This document shows positions 8,907 through 16,817 of a stretch of DNA of 64,000 bases, in pieces; the first letter of the stretch is position 1; each line of letters begins with the position of its first letter. The translations under genes were made by a program, and so were the position numbers. The stretch comes from Paracidovorax konjaci (GTDB lineage: Bacteria; Pseudomonadota; Gammaproteobacteria; Burkholderiales; Burkholderiaceae_C), in contig NZ_FOMQ01000011.1 in NCBI RefSeq assembly GCF_900112675.1, positions 62,001 to 126,000 of the forward strand. The letters run 5' to 3'. The notes under the pieces were generated by a model. The model did not search any database. It was not told the origin of the DNA and worked only from the letters and a program-made list of their open reading frames with translations.

Positions 8907-11081
8907 ATGAACACCATGCACCGCTCTTCCCCCCGCACGGCGCCGCGCTTCGCGCCCACCCCGCTCGCCCGCGTGCTGCGCAGCTGCCTCGGCGCCAGCC
9001 TGGCCATCGCCGCCGCCGGCGCGGCCGCTCAGTCCACCGGCCGCACGGCGCTGGACGAAGTGGTCGTCTCCGAGCAGGCCGAGGCCATCGGCGGGCTGCA
9101 GAAGACCTACTCGGGCGGCCAGTTCGCGCGCGGCGGCAGCCTGGGCATCCTCGGCACGACCGACCTGATGAACGTGCCCTTCAGCACCACCAACTACACG
9201 TCCGAGCTGATCCAGAACCAGCAGGCGTTGAGCGTGGCCGACGTGGTGATGAACGACGCCTCGGTGCGCACGCTCACCTCGCGCGGCGGCTTCGGCGACG
9301 ACTTCCAGATCCGCGGCTTCACCGTCTCCAACAGCGACATCAGCATGAACGGCCTGTTCGGCCTGGCCCCTTCCACGCGCGTGCCGCTGGAAATGATCGA
9401 GCGCGTGGAAGTGCTCAAGGGCCCGGGCGCGCTGGCCAACGGCGTGGGCCCCGGCGGCAGCGTGGGCGGCAGCATCAACGTGGTCACCAAGCGCGCGGCC
9501 GACACCCCGCTCACGCGCCTGACCGCCACCTACATGGGCAAGGCCGAATTCGGCACCCATCTGGACGTGGGCCGCCGCTTCGGCGAAGACAACCAGTGGG
9601 GCGTGCGCGTCAACGGCCTCGTGCGCGGCGGCGAAGGCAACATCGACGGCGGCAAGCAGGACCTGGCGCTCGGCTCCCTCGGCCTGGACTACGCGGGCAC
9701 CCGCACGCGCTGGTCGCTGGACGCCTTCGCGACGCGCGGCGAAACCAAGGAATTCCGTCCCCAGACCAGCTTCGCCGGCACGGCGACCGCGGTGCCTGCC
9801 GTGCCCGACGCGCGGCTCAACTTCTACCCCGGCACGAAGCTGCAGGACAACGTGAAGACCGTCATGTCGCGCCTGGAGCACGACCTGAACGACAGCACCA
9901 CCGTCTACGGCAGCGTGGGCTACACCGACCTCGACTACGAACAGACCTTCCCGAGCGGCCGCCCGAACGCCGCCGGGGCCTTCAACGTGTCGAACGCCTA
10001 CTACGACCAATACACCCGATCCAAGGCCGCCGACGCCGGCCTGCGCACGCGCTTCGCCACGGGCGGCGTGAAGCACACGCTCGCGCTGGGCGTGAACTAC
10101 CTGGACCAGGAAACGGGCTACTTCTATGCCACCTCGGCCACTTCCAGCCCTTCGAGCCTCTACAACCCCGCCCCGCTGCCGCCCATGACCGTGGCACGCG
10201 GCGCACCGGGCAAGAGTTCCGTCACCCGGCAGCACAGCATCGCCATCGCCGACACGGTGTCGTTCGCGAACGACCGCTTCCTGGTCACCCTGGGCCTGCG
10301 CGACCAGACCATGCAGCAGGACAACTACAACCCGGCCAGCGGCGCCGCCACGAGCCACTACAAGAAGAGCGCCGTCACGCCGCTCGCCGGCCTCGTGTTC
10401 AAGCCCGCGAAGAACATCTCGGTCTACACCAACTACACCGCCGGCCTCACGCGCGGCGCCACGGCCGGCGTGGACACCGCCAACGCCGGCGAGACCTTCG
10501 CGCCGCAGAAATCCAAGCAGCACGAAGTGGGCGTGAAGGTGGACTGGGGCCAGGTGACCACGCAGGCCGCCCTCTACCAGATCAAGCGCCCCAGCGCCAT
10601 CACCGACCCCGTCACCAACCTCTACAGCTTCGGCGGCGAACAGCGCAACCGCGGCCTGGAGCTGACGGCCTACGGCGAGATCCAGCGCGGCCTGCGCCTC
10701 ATGGCCAGCGCCGCCTTCAACGACGCCAAGGTCACGCGCACCGCCGGTGGCGTGAACCAGGGCAACGACGCCGCGGGCGTGCCCGACCGCACCTTCAACC
10801 TGGGCCTCGACTGGGACACGCCCTGGGTGGCGGGCCTGAGCCTCAACGGCCGCGTCATCCACACCTCGCCGGTCTACGCGGACGCCGCCAACCGCCTGCG
10901 CGTGGGCAACTGGACCCGCCTGGACATCGGCGCCCGCTACGCCACCCGGGTCTCCGGCAAGCCGGTCGTCTTCCGCGCGAGCCTGGAGAACGCGTTCGAC
11001 AAGAACTACTGGGTGGTCAGCAACTACGTGACCGTGGGCGCACCGCGCACGCTGATGCTGTCGGCGTCGGTGGATTTCTGA
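8907..11081 (+). CDS. TonB-dependent siderophore receptor without STN domain
   Basis: Outer-membrane receptor of 724 aa. A signal peptide (about 1-41, ending AAAGAAAQS) is followed directly by a TonB-box-like segment LDEVVVSEQAE and the plug (about 75-205, with FGDDFQIRGFTVSNSDISMN and ERVEVLKGPGALANG), then a barrel ending in SVDF. It lacks the N-terminal STN domain of its upstream neighbour, so it should transport but not signal through FecR. It is 94 bp downstream on the same strand, probably co-transcribed under the same sigma factor. Sequence style is of the FhuE/FpvA siderophore group; the ligand is not predictable. Confidence 0.92.
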   Translation: MNTMHRSSPRTAPRFAPTPLARVLRSCLGASLAIAAAGAAAQSTGRTALDEVVVSEQAEAIGGLQKTYSGGQFARGGSLGILGTTDLMNVPFSTTNYTSELIQNQQALSVADVVMNDASVRTLTSRGGFGDDFQIRGFTVSNSDISMNGLFGLAPSTRVPLEMIERVEVLKGPGALANGVGPGGSVGGSINVVTKRAADTPLTRLTATYMGKAEFGTHLDVGRRFGEDNQWGVRVNGLVRGGEGNIDGGKQDLALGSLGLDYAGTRTRWSLDAFATRGETKEFRPQTSFAGTATAVPAVPDARLNFYPGTKLQDNVKTVMSRLEHDLNDSTTVYGSVGYTDLDYEQTFPSGRPNAAGAFNVSNAYYDQYTRSKAADAGLRTRFATGGVKHTLALGVNYLDQETGYFYATSATSSPSSLYNPAPLPPMTVARGAPGKSSVTRQHSIAIADTVSFANDRFLVTLGLRDQTMQQDNYNPASGAATSHYKKSAVTPLAGLVFKPAKNISVYTNYTAGLTRGATAGVDTANAGETFAPQKSKQHEVGVKVDWGQVTTQAALYQIKRPSAITDPVTNLYSFGGEQRNRGLELTAYGEIQRGLRLMASAAFNDAKVTRTAGGVNQGNDAAGVPDRTFNLGLDWDTPWVAGLSLNGRVIHTSPVYADAANRLRVGNWTRLDIGARYATRVSGKPVVFRASLENAFDKNYWVVSNYVTVGAPRTLMLSASVDF

Positions 11082-11103
11082 GGCCCACGAGAGCCCCCTG
11101 AGC

Positions 11104-11487
11104 CTAGGGGCGTGCGGCCCCTGGCGCTCCGCCCGCACGGGGGTGCAGGAATTGCTCCAGCCGCTCCCGGATCGCTTCGGGCTTGCGCCCGCCGAGGTGG
11201 ATGGGCTCGCAGCTTCCCAGCGGCCCCGTTCGCGCCGGCGCGGAGGGCTGCTCGTAGAAGAGCGTTTCGCAGTCGCACCGCAGCCGGGCCTGAAGGGCCT
11301 GCGTGCGCCGGTGCCGGACTTCGGCAACCCAGCAGGCATCGGCGCAGCCGCAGGAGCGGTACGTGAGCACCTCGCCGGGGTGGGGCCAATCCAGGCGGTA
11401 GGCGCCAGTCCCACCCGAAGCGTGCAGGCCCAGGCCGGCAAGAAAGCATCCAGCCAACAGGTGCAGGGGGCGGATCGGCATGGGCAT
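11104..11487 (-). CDS. Hypothetical small exported Cys-containing protein
   Basis: Not recognised. About 127 aa from ATG 11487 (ATG 11481 or upstream starts to 11574 also possible). It begins with a short hydrophobic segment, HLLAGCFLAGLGLHASG, that could be a signal peptide. The mature part has five cysteines in the pattern SCGCADAC...CDC...SC, suggesting disulfides or metal binding. It converges on the second TonB receptor with only a 22-bp gap, so the two 3' ends nearly meet. Support is moderate: composition is protein-like and the Cys clustering is non-random, but no family is recognised. Confidence 0.5.
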   Translation of the reverse strand: MPMPIRPLHLLAGCFLAGLGLHASGGTGAYRLDWPHPGEVLTYRSCGCADACWVAEVRHRRTQALQARLRCDCETLFYEQPSAPARTGPLGSCEPIHLGGRKPEAIRERLEQFLHPRAGGAPGAARP

Positions 11488-11605
11488 TGGGCAGCGGTAG
11501 AGATGTGAATCATGACGGGATGCGTCCCGGACCGGGTCCGTCCGGCGACCGGGTCGCCTGTCTCCCAGATCCATCGCGCTGCCTTTCGCCAGCGCGATGA
11601 AGAGA

Positions 11606-12115
11606 TCACACGCTTTTACCCTCGCTCCGCGCCGAATCCAGGCCGTGCGCCGCCATGTGCTGGCGCAGCAATTTCTCGAGCGCTGGCGAGGGAACGGACG
11701 GATTCGTTCTTCTCGTCAGCGAATGAATGTTCCGAACCAATTGCACGGGGGTCATCAACACGCCCCAAGGCAGGCCCCACCAACCCAACAGCAGCGAAAA
11801 CACCGTGTCGCCGAGCTTGTGCTTGGTGCCGCACGCCTGGCAGCACACGAGAGGCCGGCTGGAAGATGACGTCATGAAGATGCACGACCAGACTCGGTAG
11901 GAGGTATGGACATCGATGGGCCCGGGGCCACTGCACCGAGGACAGGCACCACGGTGCACGGCGTGCACATGGCAGTCGACCTCTGCCTGAGGTATCTGGC
12001 GGGCGACGCGAAGCACAGCACCCTTCTTCCAACACGCGGCATTGCAGAACCGAAGTTCGCCATCGCGTTTTCCTCCCAGGAGGATGGTTGAATTGCAATA
12101 AGCACAGGAAGCCAT
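11606..12115 (-). CDS. Hypothetical zinc-ribbon protein with one hydrophobic segment
   Basis: Function unknown; 169 aa. Seen: an N-terminal CAYC motif and CNAAC, a middle CPRC and a CQAC motif, i.e. several Cys-pair knuckles able to bind zinc, over residues 4-100. A hydrophobic stretch then reads FSLLLGWWGLPWGVLMTPVQ (about 105-125), followed by a polar C-terminal tail. It lies 59 bp downstream of another zinc-ribbon/membrane gene in the same direction, probably one transcription unit. Base composition is noticeably less GC-rich than the neighbourhood, hinting at acquisition. Confidence 0.75.
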   Translation of the reverse strand: MASCAYCNSTILLGGKRDGELRFCNAACWKKGAVLRVARQIPQAEVDCHVHAVHRGACPRCSGPGPIDVHTSYRVWSCIFMTSSSSRPLVCCQACGTKHKLGDTVFSLLLGWWGLPWGVLMTPVQLVRNIHSLTRRTNPSVPSPALEKLLRQHMAAHGLDSARSEGKSV

Positions 12116-12174
12116 TGTTTTACGTTATTCTTTCTCAACAAGATAATCAAATACCCATTGACGACCTCAAACCG

Positions 12175-12480
12175 TCAATCCAGGTATTTCTTCTTCGCAA
12201 TATATTGCCCCAAGGCAAAACCGGCCGCCCCCAATACGAACCACAGCATCGAAGACCATTGCCGGTCCACACCCATTTCCGGAAGAACAAATCGGTGCAA
12301 AGCAAATCCCAGTGCGCCTCCAGCGGTTCCTGCCACTTTTCCATAAAGATAAGTGTCCAGTTTTTTGGCACTCTTTCTATAAGCCTCCGTTCCATCGAGG
12401 GACGAAGTCAGCAAATGACCGCATCGGATGCAGCGCAAACTGGTATTCATATTCTCGGCGGCACAGCCAGGGCAATACAT
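12175..12480 (-). CDS. Small zinc-ribbon membrane protein
   Basis: Function unknown; 101 aa. It starts with a compact zinc ribbon (CPGC at residues 3-6, CIRC at about 17-20), a linker, then two hydrophobic helices (about 48-63 and 76-95) and a basic tail KKKYLD. This layout resembles small DUF-type membrane proteins with an N-terminal cytoplasmic zinc ribbon. It is the first gene of a pair with the zinc-ribbon gene downstream. The DNA is strikingly AT-rich for this genome: bases 12121-12180 just after it count 22 G+C of 60. Confidence 0.75.
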   Translation of the reverse strand: MYCPGCAAENMNTSLRCIRCGHLLTSSLDGTEAYRKSAKKLDTYLYGKVAGTAGGALGFALHRFVLPEMGVDRQWSSMLWFVLGAAGFALGQYIAKKKYLD

Positions 12481-12556
12481 TCAAGTCCCAATACATAACA
12501 GCGACCGGGAATTATCAGGCATTTTCCAAAGAATGTAAGTCAAAGTTACAGAAGCG

Positions 12557-12620
12557 GCATGCGTACGCCAAGTGCGCTGTTGCCTCCCAACGCGAACGCT
12601 TCTGATCCCCGTACGCATGC
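12557..12620. repeat. Spaced 11-bp perfect inverted repeat
   Basis: GCATGCGTACG at 12557-12567 and its exact reverse complement at 12610-12620, 42 bp apart, in the 227-bp gap before the bacterioferritin gene. It could form a stem in RNA, pair two bound regulator dimers, or be a relic; nothing in the sequence decides. Confidence 0.6.
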
Positions 12621-12707
12621 AAACCGCCTGCCCGGGGGCTTTGAGCGACAAAGTCACGTGGCGGAGCCATACTCCCTGCCTCACAAAAACAAGGAAAAGA
12701 GCATCCC

Positions 12708-13187
12708 ATGCAGGGCAACCCACAAGTTATCGACTACTTCAAGGATCTGCTGCGCGGCGAGCTGGCTGCGCGCGACCAGTACTTCATCCACTCGCGGATC
12801 TATGAAGACCAGGGCTTCGTGAAGCTCTACGAGCGGTTGAACCACGAGATGGAAGAAGAGACCCAGCATGCCGACGCGCTGCTGCGGCGCATCCTCTTCC
12901 TGGGCGGGCTGCCGGACATGCGCCCGCGCGAGTTCACGCCGGGCACCACGGTGCCCGAGATGCTGCGCAAGGACCTGGACACCGAATACGAAGTGCGCGC
13001 AGCCCTGCAGAACGGCGTGCACCTGTGCGAAGGCGCACGCGATTACGTGAGTCGCGACATCCTGCTGGCCCAGTTGCGCGACACCGAGGAAGACCACGCC
13101 TACTGGCTCGAAAAGCAATTGGGACTGATCGAGCGCGTGGGCCTGCAGAACTACCTGCAATCGCAGACGGCATCCGGCACGCCTTGA
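12708..13187 (+). CDS. bfr: Bacterioferritin-family iron storage protein lacking heme Met52
   Basis: Four-helix-bundle ferritin-like subunit of 159 aa, matching the usual bacterioferritin length and pattern from the N-terminus to the C-terminal GLQNYLQSQ. It would oxidise Fe(II) and store iron in a 24-mer. Ferroxidase ligands are visible: Glu18, Glu51, His54, a Glu in the DTEYEV helix and EExH-type EEDH. Position 52, the axial heme ligand Met in E. coli Bfr, is Thr; the nearest Met is at 48. Some bacteria pair a heme-binding and a non-heme Bfr subunit, so this may be the non-heme type. A strong terminator follows. Confidence 0.92.
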   Translation: MQGNPQVIDYFKDLLRGELAARDQYFIHSRIYEDQGFVKLYERLNHEMEEETQHADALLRRILFLGGLPDMRPREFTPGTTVPEMLRKDLDTEYEVRAALQNGVHLCEGARDYVSRDILLAQLRDTEEDHAYWLEKQLGLIERVGLQNYLQSQTASGTP

Positions 13188-13218
13188 ACTCCATGCCGCC
13201 GTCTTTCCTGCACGGATA

Positions 13219-13236
13219 GCTATCGAAAAAATAGCA
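13219..13236. repeat. Short ATAGC-type palindrome, copy D
   Basis: GCTATCGAAAAAATAGCA, a shortened relative of the TTTGCTAT/ATAGCAAA repeat, just before the bfr terminator. It lacks the conserved GGATCC/GGCGGCATGGA flank of the other copies. Confidence 0.5.
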
Positions 13237-13269
13237 AAAGCCGCACCGGCGACGGTGCGGCTTTTTTTT
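13237..13269 (+). terminator. Rho-independent terminator between bfr and ilvD
   Basis: Stem AAAGCCGCACC/GGTGCGGCTTT with a 6-base loop, followed by a T run. The A-rich left flank gives a T-rich tail on the minus strand too, so it probably serves both the bfr and ilvD transcripts, which converge here. Confidence 0.9.
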
Positions 13270-13325
13270 GCTCCACCCTGTGCGGGGAGCGCCGGCGCCG
13301 GCCCGCGCACGGGCCCCGGGGGGTG

Positions 13326-15185
13326 TCAGTCGTCCAGCAGGGAAAGGTCGCGCACGGCGCCCTTGTCGGCGGACATGACGAGCTTGGCATACGCCTTGAG
13401 CGCCGCCGACACCTTGCGCGGGCGCGGCTTCACGGGCTTCCAGCCCCGCGCGTCCTGCTCGGCACGGCGGCGGGCCAGTTCCTCGTCGCTCACCAGCACG
13501 TCGATGGTGCGGTTGGGGATGTCGATGCGGATGCGGTCGCCATCGCGCACGAGGCCGATCGCCCCGCCGGCCGCCGCCTCGGGCGAGCAGTGGCCGATCG
13601 AGAGGCCGGAGGTGCCGCCCGAGAAGCGCCCGTCGGTCAGCAACGCGCAGTCCTTGCCCAGGCCCTTGGACTTGATGTAGCTGGTCGGGTAGAGCATTTC
13701 CTGCATGCCGGGGCCGCCCTTGGGGCCTTCGTAGCGCACGATCACCACGTCGCCGGCCTTCACCTTGCCCGCGAGGATGTTCTCCACCGCCTCGTCCTGC
13801 GATTCGGTGACGTGGGCCGAGCCCTCGAACACGTGGATCGATTCGTCGACGCCCGCGGTCTTCACGACGCAACCGTCGAGCGCGATGTTGCCGCGCAGCA
13901 CCGCCAGGCCGCCCTCCTTGGAGAAAGCATGGTCGTAGGAGCGGATGCAGCCCTCGGCGCGGTCCAGGTCCAGGCTGGGCCAGCGCGTGTTCTGGCTGAA
14001 GGCCACCTGGGTGGGAACGCCCGCGGGGCCGGCCATGTAGAAATGGCGCACGGCCTCGTCCTGCGTGCGCACGATGTCCCACTGGTTCAGCGCGTCGCCC
14101 AGCGTGGGGGCGTGCACGGTGGGCACGTCGGTGTGCAGCTTGCCGGCCCGCTCCAGCTCGCCCAGGATGGCCATGATGCCGCCGGCGCGGTGCACGTCCT
14201 CGATGTGGTACTTGTTGGTGTTGGGCGCCACCTTGCACAGCTGCGGCACGGTGCGCGAGAGGCGGTCGATGTCGGCCATCGTGAAGTCGATGCCCGCCTC
14301 GCGCGCGATGGCCAGCAGGTGCAGGATGGTGTTGGTGGAGCCGCCCATGGCGATGTCCAGCGTCATCGCGTTCTCGAAGGCCTTGAAGCCCACCGAGCGC
14401 GGCAGGATGCGCTCTTCGTCCTGCTCGTAGTACTGGCGTGCCAGTTCCACGATGCGGCGGCCGGCGCGCTTGAACAGCTGCTCGCGGTCGGCGTGCGTGG
14501 CCACCACGGTGCCGTTGCCGGGCAGGGAAAGGCCCAGCGCCTCGGTGAGGCAGTTCATGGAGTTGGCCGTGAACATGCCGGAACACGATCCACAGGTGGG
14601 GCAGGCGGAGCGCTCCACCTCGGCCACGTCGGCGTCGGAATACTTCTCGTCGGCGGCGATCACCATGGCATCGACCAGGTCGAGCTTCTTGAACTCGATG
14701 GTCTTGGTGACGGGGTTGGCCAGGCGCGTCTTGCCGGCCTCCATCGGGCCGCCGGAGACGAACACCACGGGGATGTTCAGCCGCATGGCGGCCATGAGCA
14801 TGCCTGGGGTGATCTTGTCGCAGTTGGAGATGCAGACCATCGCGTCGGCGCAATGGGCATTGACCATGTACTCGACCGAGTCCGCGATGATGTCGCGGCT
14901 GGGCAGCGAGTACAGCATGCCGTCATGGCCCATGGCGATGCCGTCGTCCACGGCGATGGTGTTGAACTCCTTGGCCACGCCGCCCGCGGCTTCGATCTCG
15001 CGAGCGACGAGCTGGCCCAGGTCCTTCAGGTGCACGTGGCCGGGAACGAACTGCGTGAACGAATTCACCACGGCGATGATCGGCTTGCTGAAGTCTTCGT
15101 CCTTCATGCCGGTGGCGCGCCACAGGGAGCGGGCACCGGCCATGTTGCGTCCGGCGGTGGAGGTCTTGGAACGGTATGCGGGCAT
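13326..15185 (-). CDS. ilvD: Dihydroxy-acid dehydratase
   Basis: Fe-S enzyme that dehydrates 2,3-dihydroxy-3-methylbutanoate or -pentanoate to the keto acids preceding valine and isoleucine. The 619-aa product matches the long E. coli-type IlvD (616 aa). Motifs: [39 protein letters not shown] (cluster Cys residues), the Mg/substrate block [14 protein letters not shown] and the C-terminal [15 protein letters not shown]. The ATG at 15185 gives the expected N-terminus [20 protein letters not shown]. It is a single gene with convergent bfr downstream. Confidence 0.97.
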   Translation of the reverse strand: MPAYRSKTSTAGRNMAGARSLWRATGMKDEDFSKPIIAVVNSFTQFVPGHVHLKDLGQLVAREIEAAGGVAKEFNTIAVDDGIAMGHDGMLYSLPSRDIIADSVEYMVNAHCADAMVCISNCDKITPGMLMAAMRLNIPVVFVSGGPMEAGKTRLANPVTKTIEFKKLDLVDAMVIAADEKYSDADVAEVERSACPTCGSCSGMFTANSMNCLTEALGLSLPGNGTVVATHADREQLFKRAGRRIVELARQYYEQDEERILPRSVGFKAFENAMTLDIAMGGSTNTILHLLAIAREAGIDFTMADIDRLSRTVPQLCKVAPNTNKYHIEDVHRAGGIMAILGELERAGKLHTDVPTVHAPTLGDALNQWDIVRTQDEAVRHFYMAGPAGVPTQVAFSQNTRWPSLDLDRAEGCIRSYDHAFSKEGGLAVLRGNIALDGCVVKTAGVDESIHVFEGSAHVTESQDEAVENILAGKVKAGDVVIVRYEGPKGGPGMQEMLYPTSYIKSKGLGKDCALLTDGRFSGGTSGLSIGHCSPEAAAGGAIGLVRDGDRIRIDIPNRTIDVLVSDEELARRRAEQDARGWKPVKPRPRKVSAALKAYAKLVMSADKGAVRDLSLLDD

Positions 15186-15405
15186 CGTGGGTCGGGGAGG
15201 ATCGGTTGGGGGAGCGGTCGCGCCAGGGCGACACGGGATTATCCTCCAGCGCTTTTCTCCCGCCGTGCGGCATGCCCTTGCACGGCGGCTGCGCAGGCCC
15301 CGGGGCGGTACTGCGCAATCACGGGGATAAAAGCCGAAAGGCCATGGGGGCCGGGGGCCGGCCTCTCCGGACAACGGCGCCGCGAGCGGATCGAGGGGCC
15401 GGCGC

Positions 15406-15648
15406 CTACCGCGGCCGGCGGGGCTTCACGCCCATGGCTTCCTTGTGCTTGTTGATGCGGTCCTGCCGCCGCTGGTCCATCTTTTCCATGGCCTTGCGCT
15501 TGCTGTAGCCCGAGGCGTCGGCCCAGGCCCACCAGGCTGCGGTGACCGCGAAGGGAGAGAGCACCCACCACCAGCTCCATTGGGCGACCGGTCCGATTTC
15601 AAGGTACTTGAGGAGCACCAGAAGAATGCCGAGACCCAGGGTATACAT
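15406..15648 (-). CDS. Small Trp-rich membrane protein (TIGR04438 type)
   Basis: An 80-aa protein with an N-terminal hydrophobic helix, a short Trp cluster ([10 protein letters not shown] and [12 protein letters not shown]) with a second hydrophobic segment, and a strongly basic C-terminal tail. This matches the betaproteobacterial small Trp-rich protein family as I recall it (TIGR04438); its function is unknown. It is divergent from a cytochrome c gene, with about 130 bp between starts. Confidence 0.85.
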   Translation of the reverse strand: MYTLGLGILLVLLKYLEIGPVAQWSWWWVLSPFAVTAAWWAWADASGYSKRKAMEKMDQRRQDRINKHKEAMGVKPRRPR

Positions 15649-15778
15649 GATGGTGGCGACCTCCTGCGCTGCGCCGTGGGCGGGCGGGCCGCCGAGGGCC
15701 CTGATCGGGTCTGCGCGCCGTCAACCCCGCCTACTACAATTTCATTGAGTCGCATACTAACCCACACGAAAGTCCCCG

Positions 15779-16084
15779 ATGAAGCGCACGCTCCCCCTCC
15801 TCCTGCTGGCCTTCGCAACCGCCACGCCCGCCCTCGCCGACCAGGCGCTGGCCACCGCGAAGAACTGCATGGCCTGCCATGCCGTGGACAAGAAGCTCGT
15901 GGGGCCGTCCTACAAGGATGTGGCGGCGAAGTACGCAGGCCAGAAGGATGCCGTGGACAAGCTGGCCGCCAAGATCATGAAGGGCGGCTCGGGCGTATGG
16001 GGGCCGGTGCCGATGCCGGCCAACGCCCAGGTGAACGAGGCCGATGCGAAGAAGCTGGCCGCCTGGATCCTGACGCTCCAGTGA
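15779..16084 (+). CDS. Small monoheme class I cytochrome c
   Basis: Periplasmic electron carrier of 101 aa. A cleavable signal peptide (1-20, ending TPALA) is followed by the heme motif CMACH at residues 30-34. The axial Met lies in the loop WGPVPMPANAQV, and the C-terminal helix is DAKKLAAWILTL. Size and spacing fit cytochrome c551/c552 proteins that feed terminal oxidases or other periplasmic reductases. It is a single gene followed by a strong hairpin terminator. Confidence 0.93.
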   Translation: MKRTLPLLLLAFATATPALADQALATAKNCMACHAVDKKLVGPSYKDVAAKYAGQKDAVDKLAAKIMKGGSGVWGPVPMPANAQVNEADAKKLAAWILTLQ

Positions 16085-16137
16085 CCGCGACGGCCAGGGC
16101 TCGGGGCGCACCACCAGCGCCCGCTCCTTTGCCACGG

Positions 16138-16168
16138 AAGCCGCCCGCATGCGAGGCGGCTTTTTTTT
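16138..16168 (+). terminator. Rho-independent terminator after cytochrome c gene
   Basis: AAGCCGCC stem paired with GGCGGCTT around a 9-base loop, followed by a T run, 54 bp after the cytochrome c stop codon. Confidence 0.85.
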
Positions 16169-16191
16169 GCTTTCTGCCTGGGCTTCGGGTG

Positions 16192-16656
16192 TCAGAGCAC
16201 CGGGTCGCGCCGCGTGCGCAACTGGTCTTCGAGTTGGCCGACATAGGCAGCGGTGGTGTTGTCGGACTCCTGCACGCGGGCCGCGAGGCGCGCTTCGAGC
16301 GCATCCATGCGGGCCATCACCGCCGCGTGGCCCTGCTGCTGCTGCGATTCCAGGAAGGCGCGCAGTTCGGTGAAGCGCGAGGCTTCGGCCCGGTCGGCCA
16401 GCTCGCGCTGGGCCTGCATCTCCTTGGTGTGGCGCCGCGTCTCCAGCAGCACCGAGCCCTGCAGCGACAGCACGTAGGCGATGAAGAAGACGCCCAGCAG
16501 CGTGGTGAGCCCCAGCATCAGCAGGCCCAGCGGCGCCTGGAACGAGGTGAAGCCCAGCGAGATGACCGAGGGCGTGGCGAGGGTGCCCCAGTTGAGCGCG
16601 GCGAGCACGGCGATGGCCGCGACGATGATCAAAAGGACGATGGATCGGAAGGCCAT
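16192..16656 (-). CDS. LapA-like inner-membrane protein with coiled-coil tail
   Basis: A 154-aa protein with two N-terminal transmembrane helices (about 4-24 and 42-66) in the LapA/DUF1049 arrangement (ALNWGTLATPSVISLGF between them), then a charged helical C-terminal half rich in Glu, Gln, Arg and Ala that looks like a coiled coil. LapA-domain proteins take part in lipopolysaccharide assembly control in enterics, but this one has a longer tail and its function is not established. A good ribosome binding site (AGGAGA) precedes the ATG. It lies downstream of acs with a 160-bp gap. Confidence 0.75.
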   Translation of the reverse strand: MAFRSIVLLIIVAAIAVLAALNWGTLATPSVISLGFTSFQAPLGLLMLGLTTLLGVFFIAYVLSLQGSVLLETRRHTKEMQAQRELADRAEASRFTELRAFLESQQQQGHAAVMARMDALEARLAARVQESDNTTAAYVGQLEDQLRTRRDPVL

Positions 16657-16817
16657 GGGAGATCTCCTGTAGGGATGCCGAACGCCGGGCCGGAAGGGGC
16701 CGCGGCGGCTTGCCGGCGGTTGTAACCCGGCATTGGCGTTCCGGCAGGCCCGCGCGGGGCGAAACCGGTACCGTCCTACAGGAGACCGGAGGGCGCCCTG
16801 CGGCGTCCTCCCACGGA

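Noticed and set aside
8892-11609. Very long minus-strand open frame opposite the second siderophore receptor
   Set aside because: It is a GC-rich antisense shadow: the plus strand has a complete, domain-structured receptor, and the antisense product is low-complexity Ala/Arg/Gly/Val/His without any family motif.
12088-12498. Plus-strand open frame opposite the small zinc-ribbon gene
   Set aside because: The minus-strand product has paired Cys motifs and two clean TM helices; the plus-strand product is featureless.
13323-15455. Long plus-strand open frame opposite ilvD
   Set aside because: Antisense shadow of a complete dihydroxy-acid dehydratase gene; composition is biased and no domain is seen.
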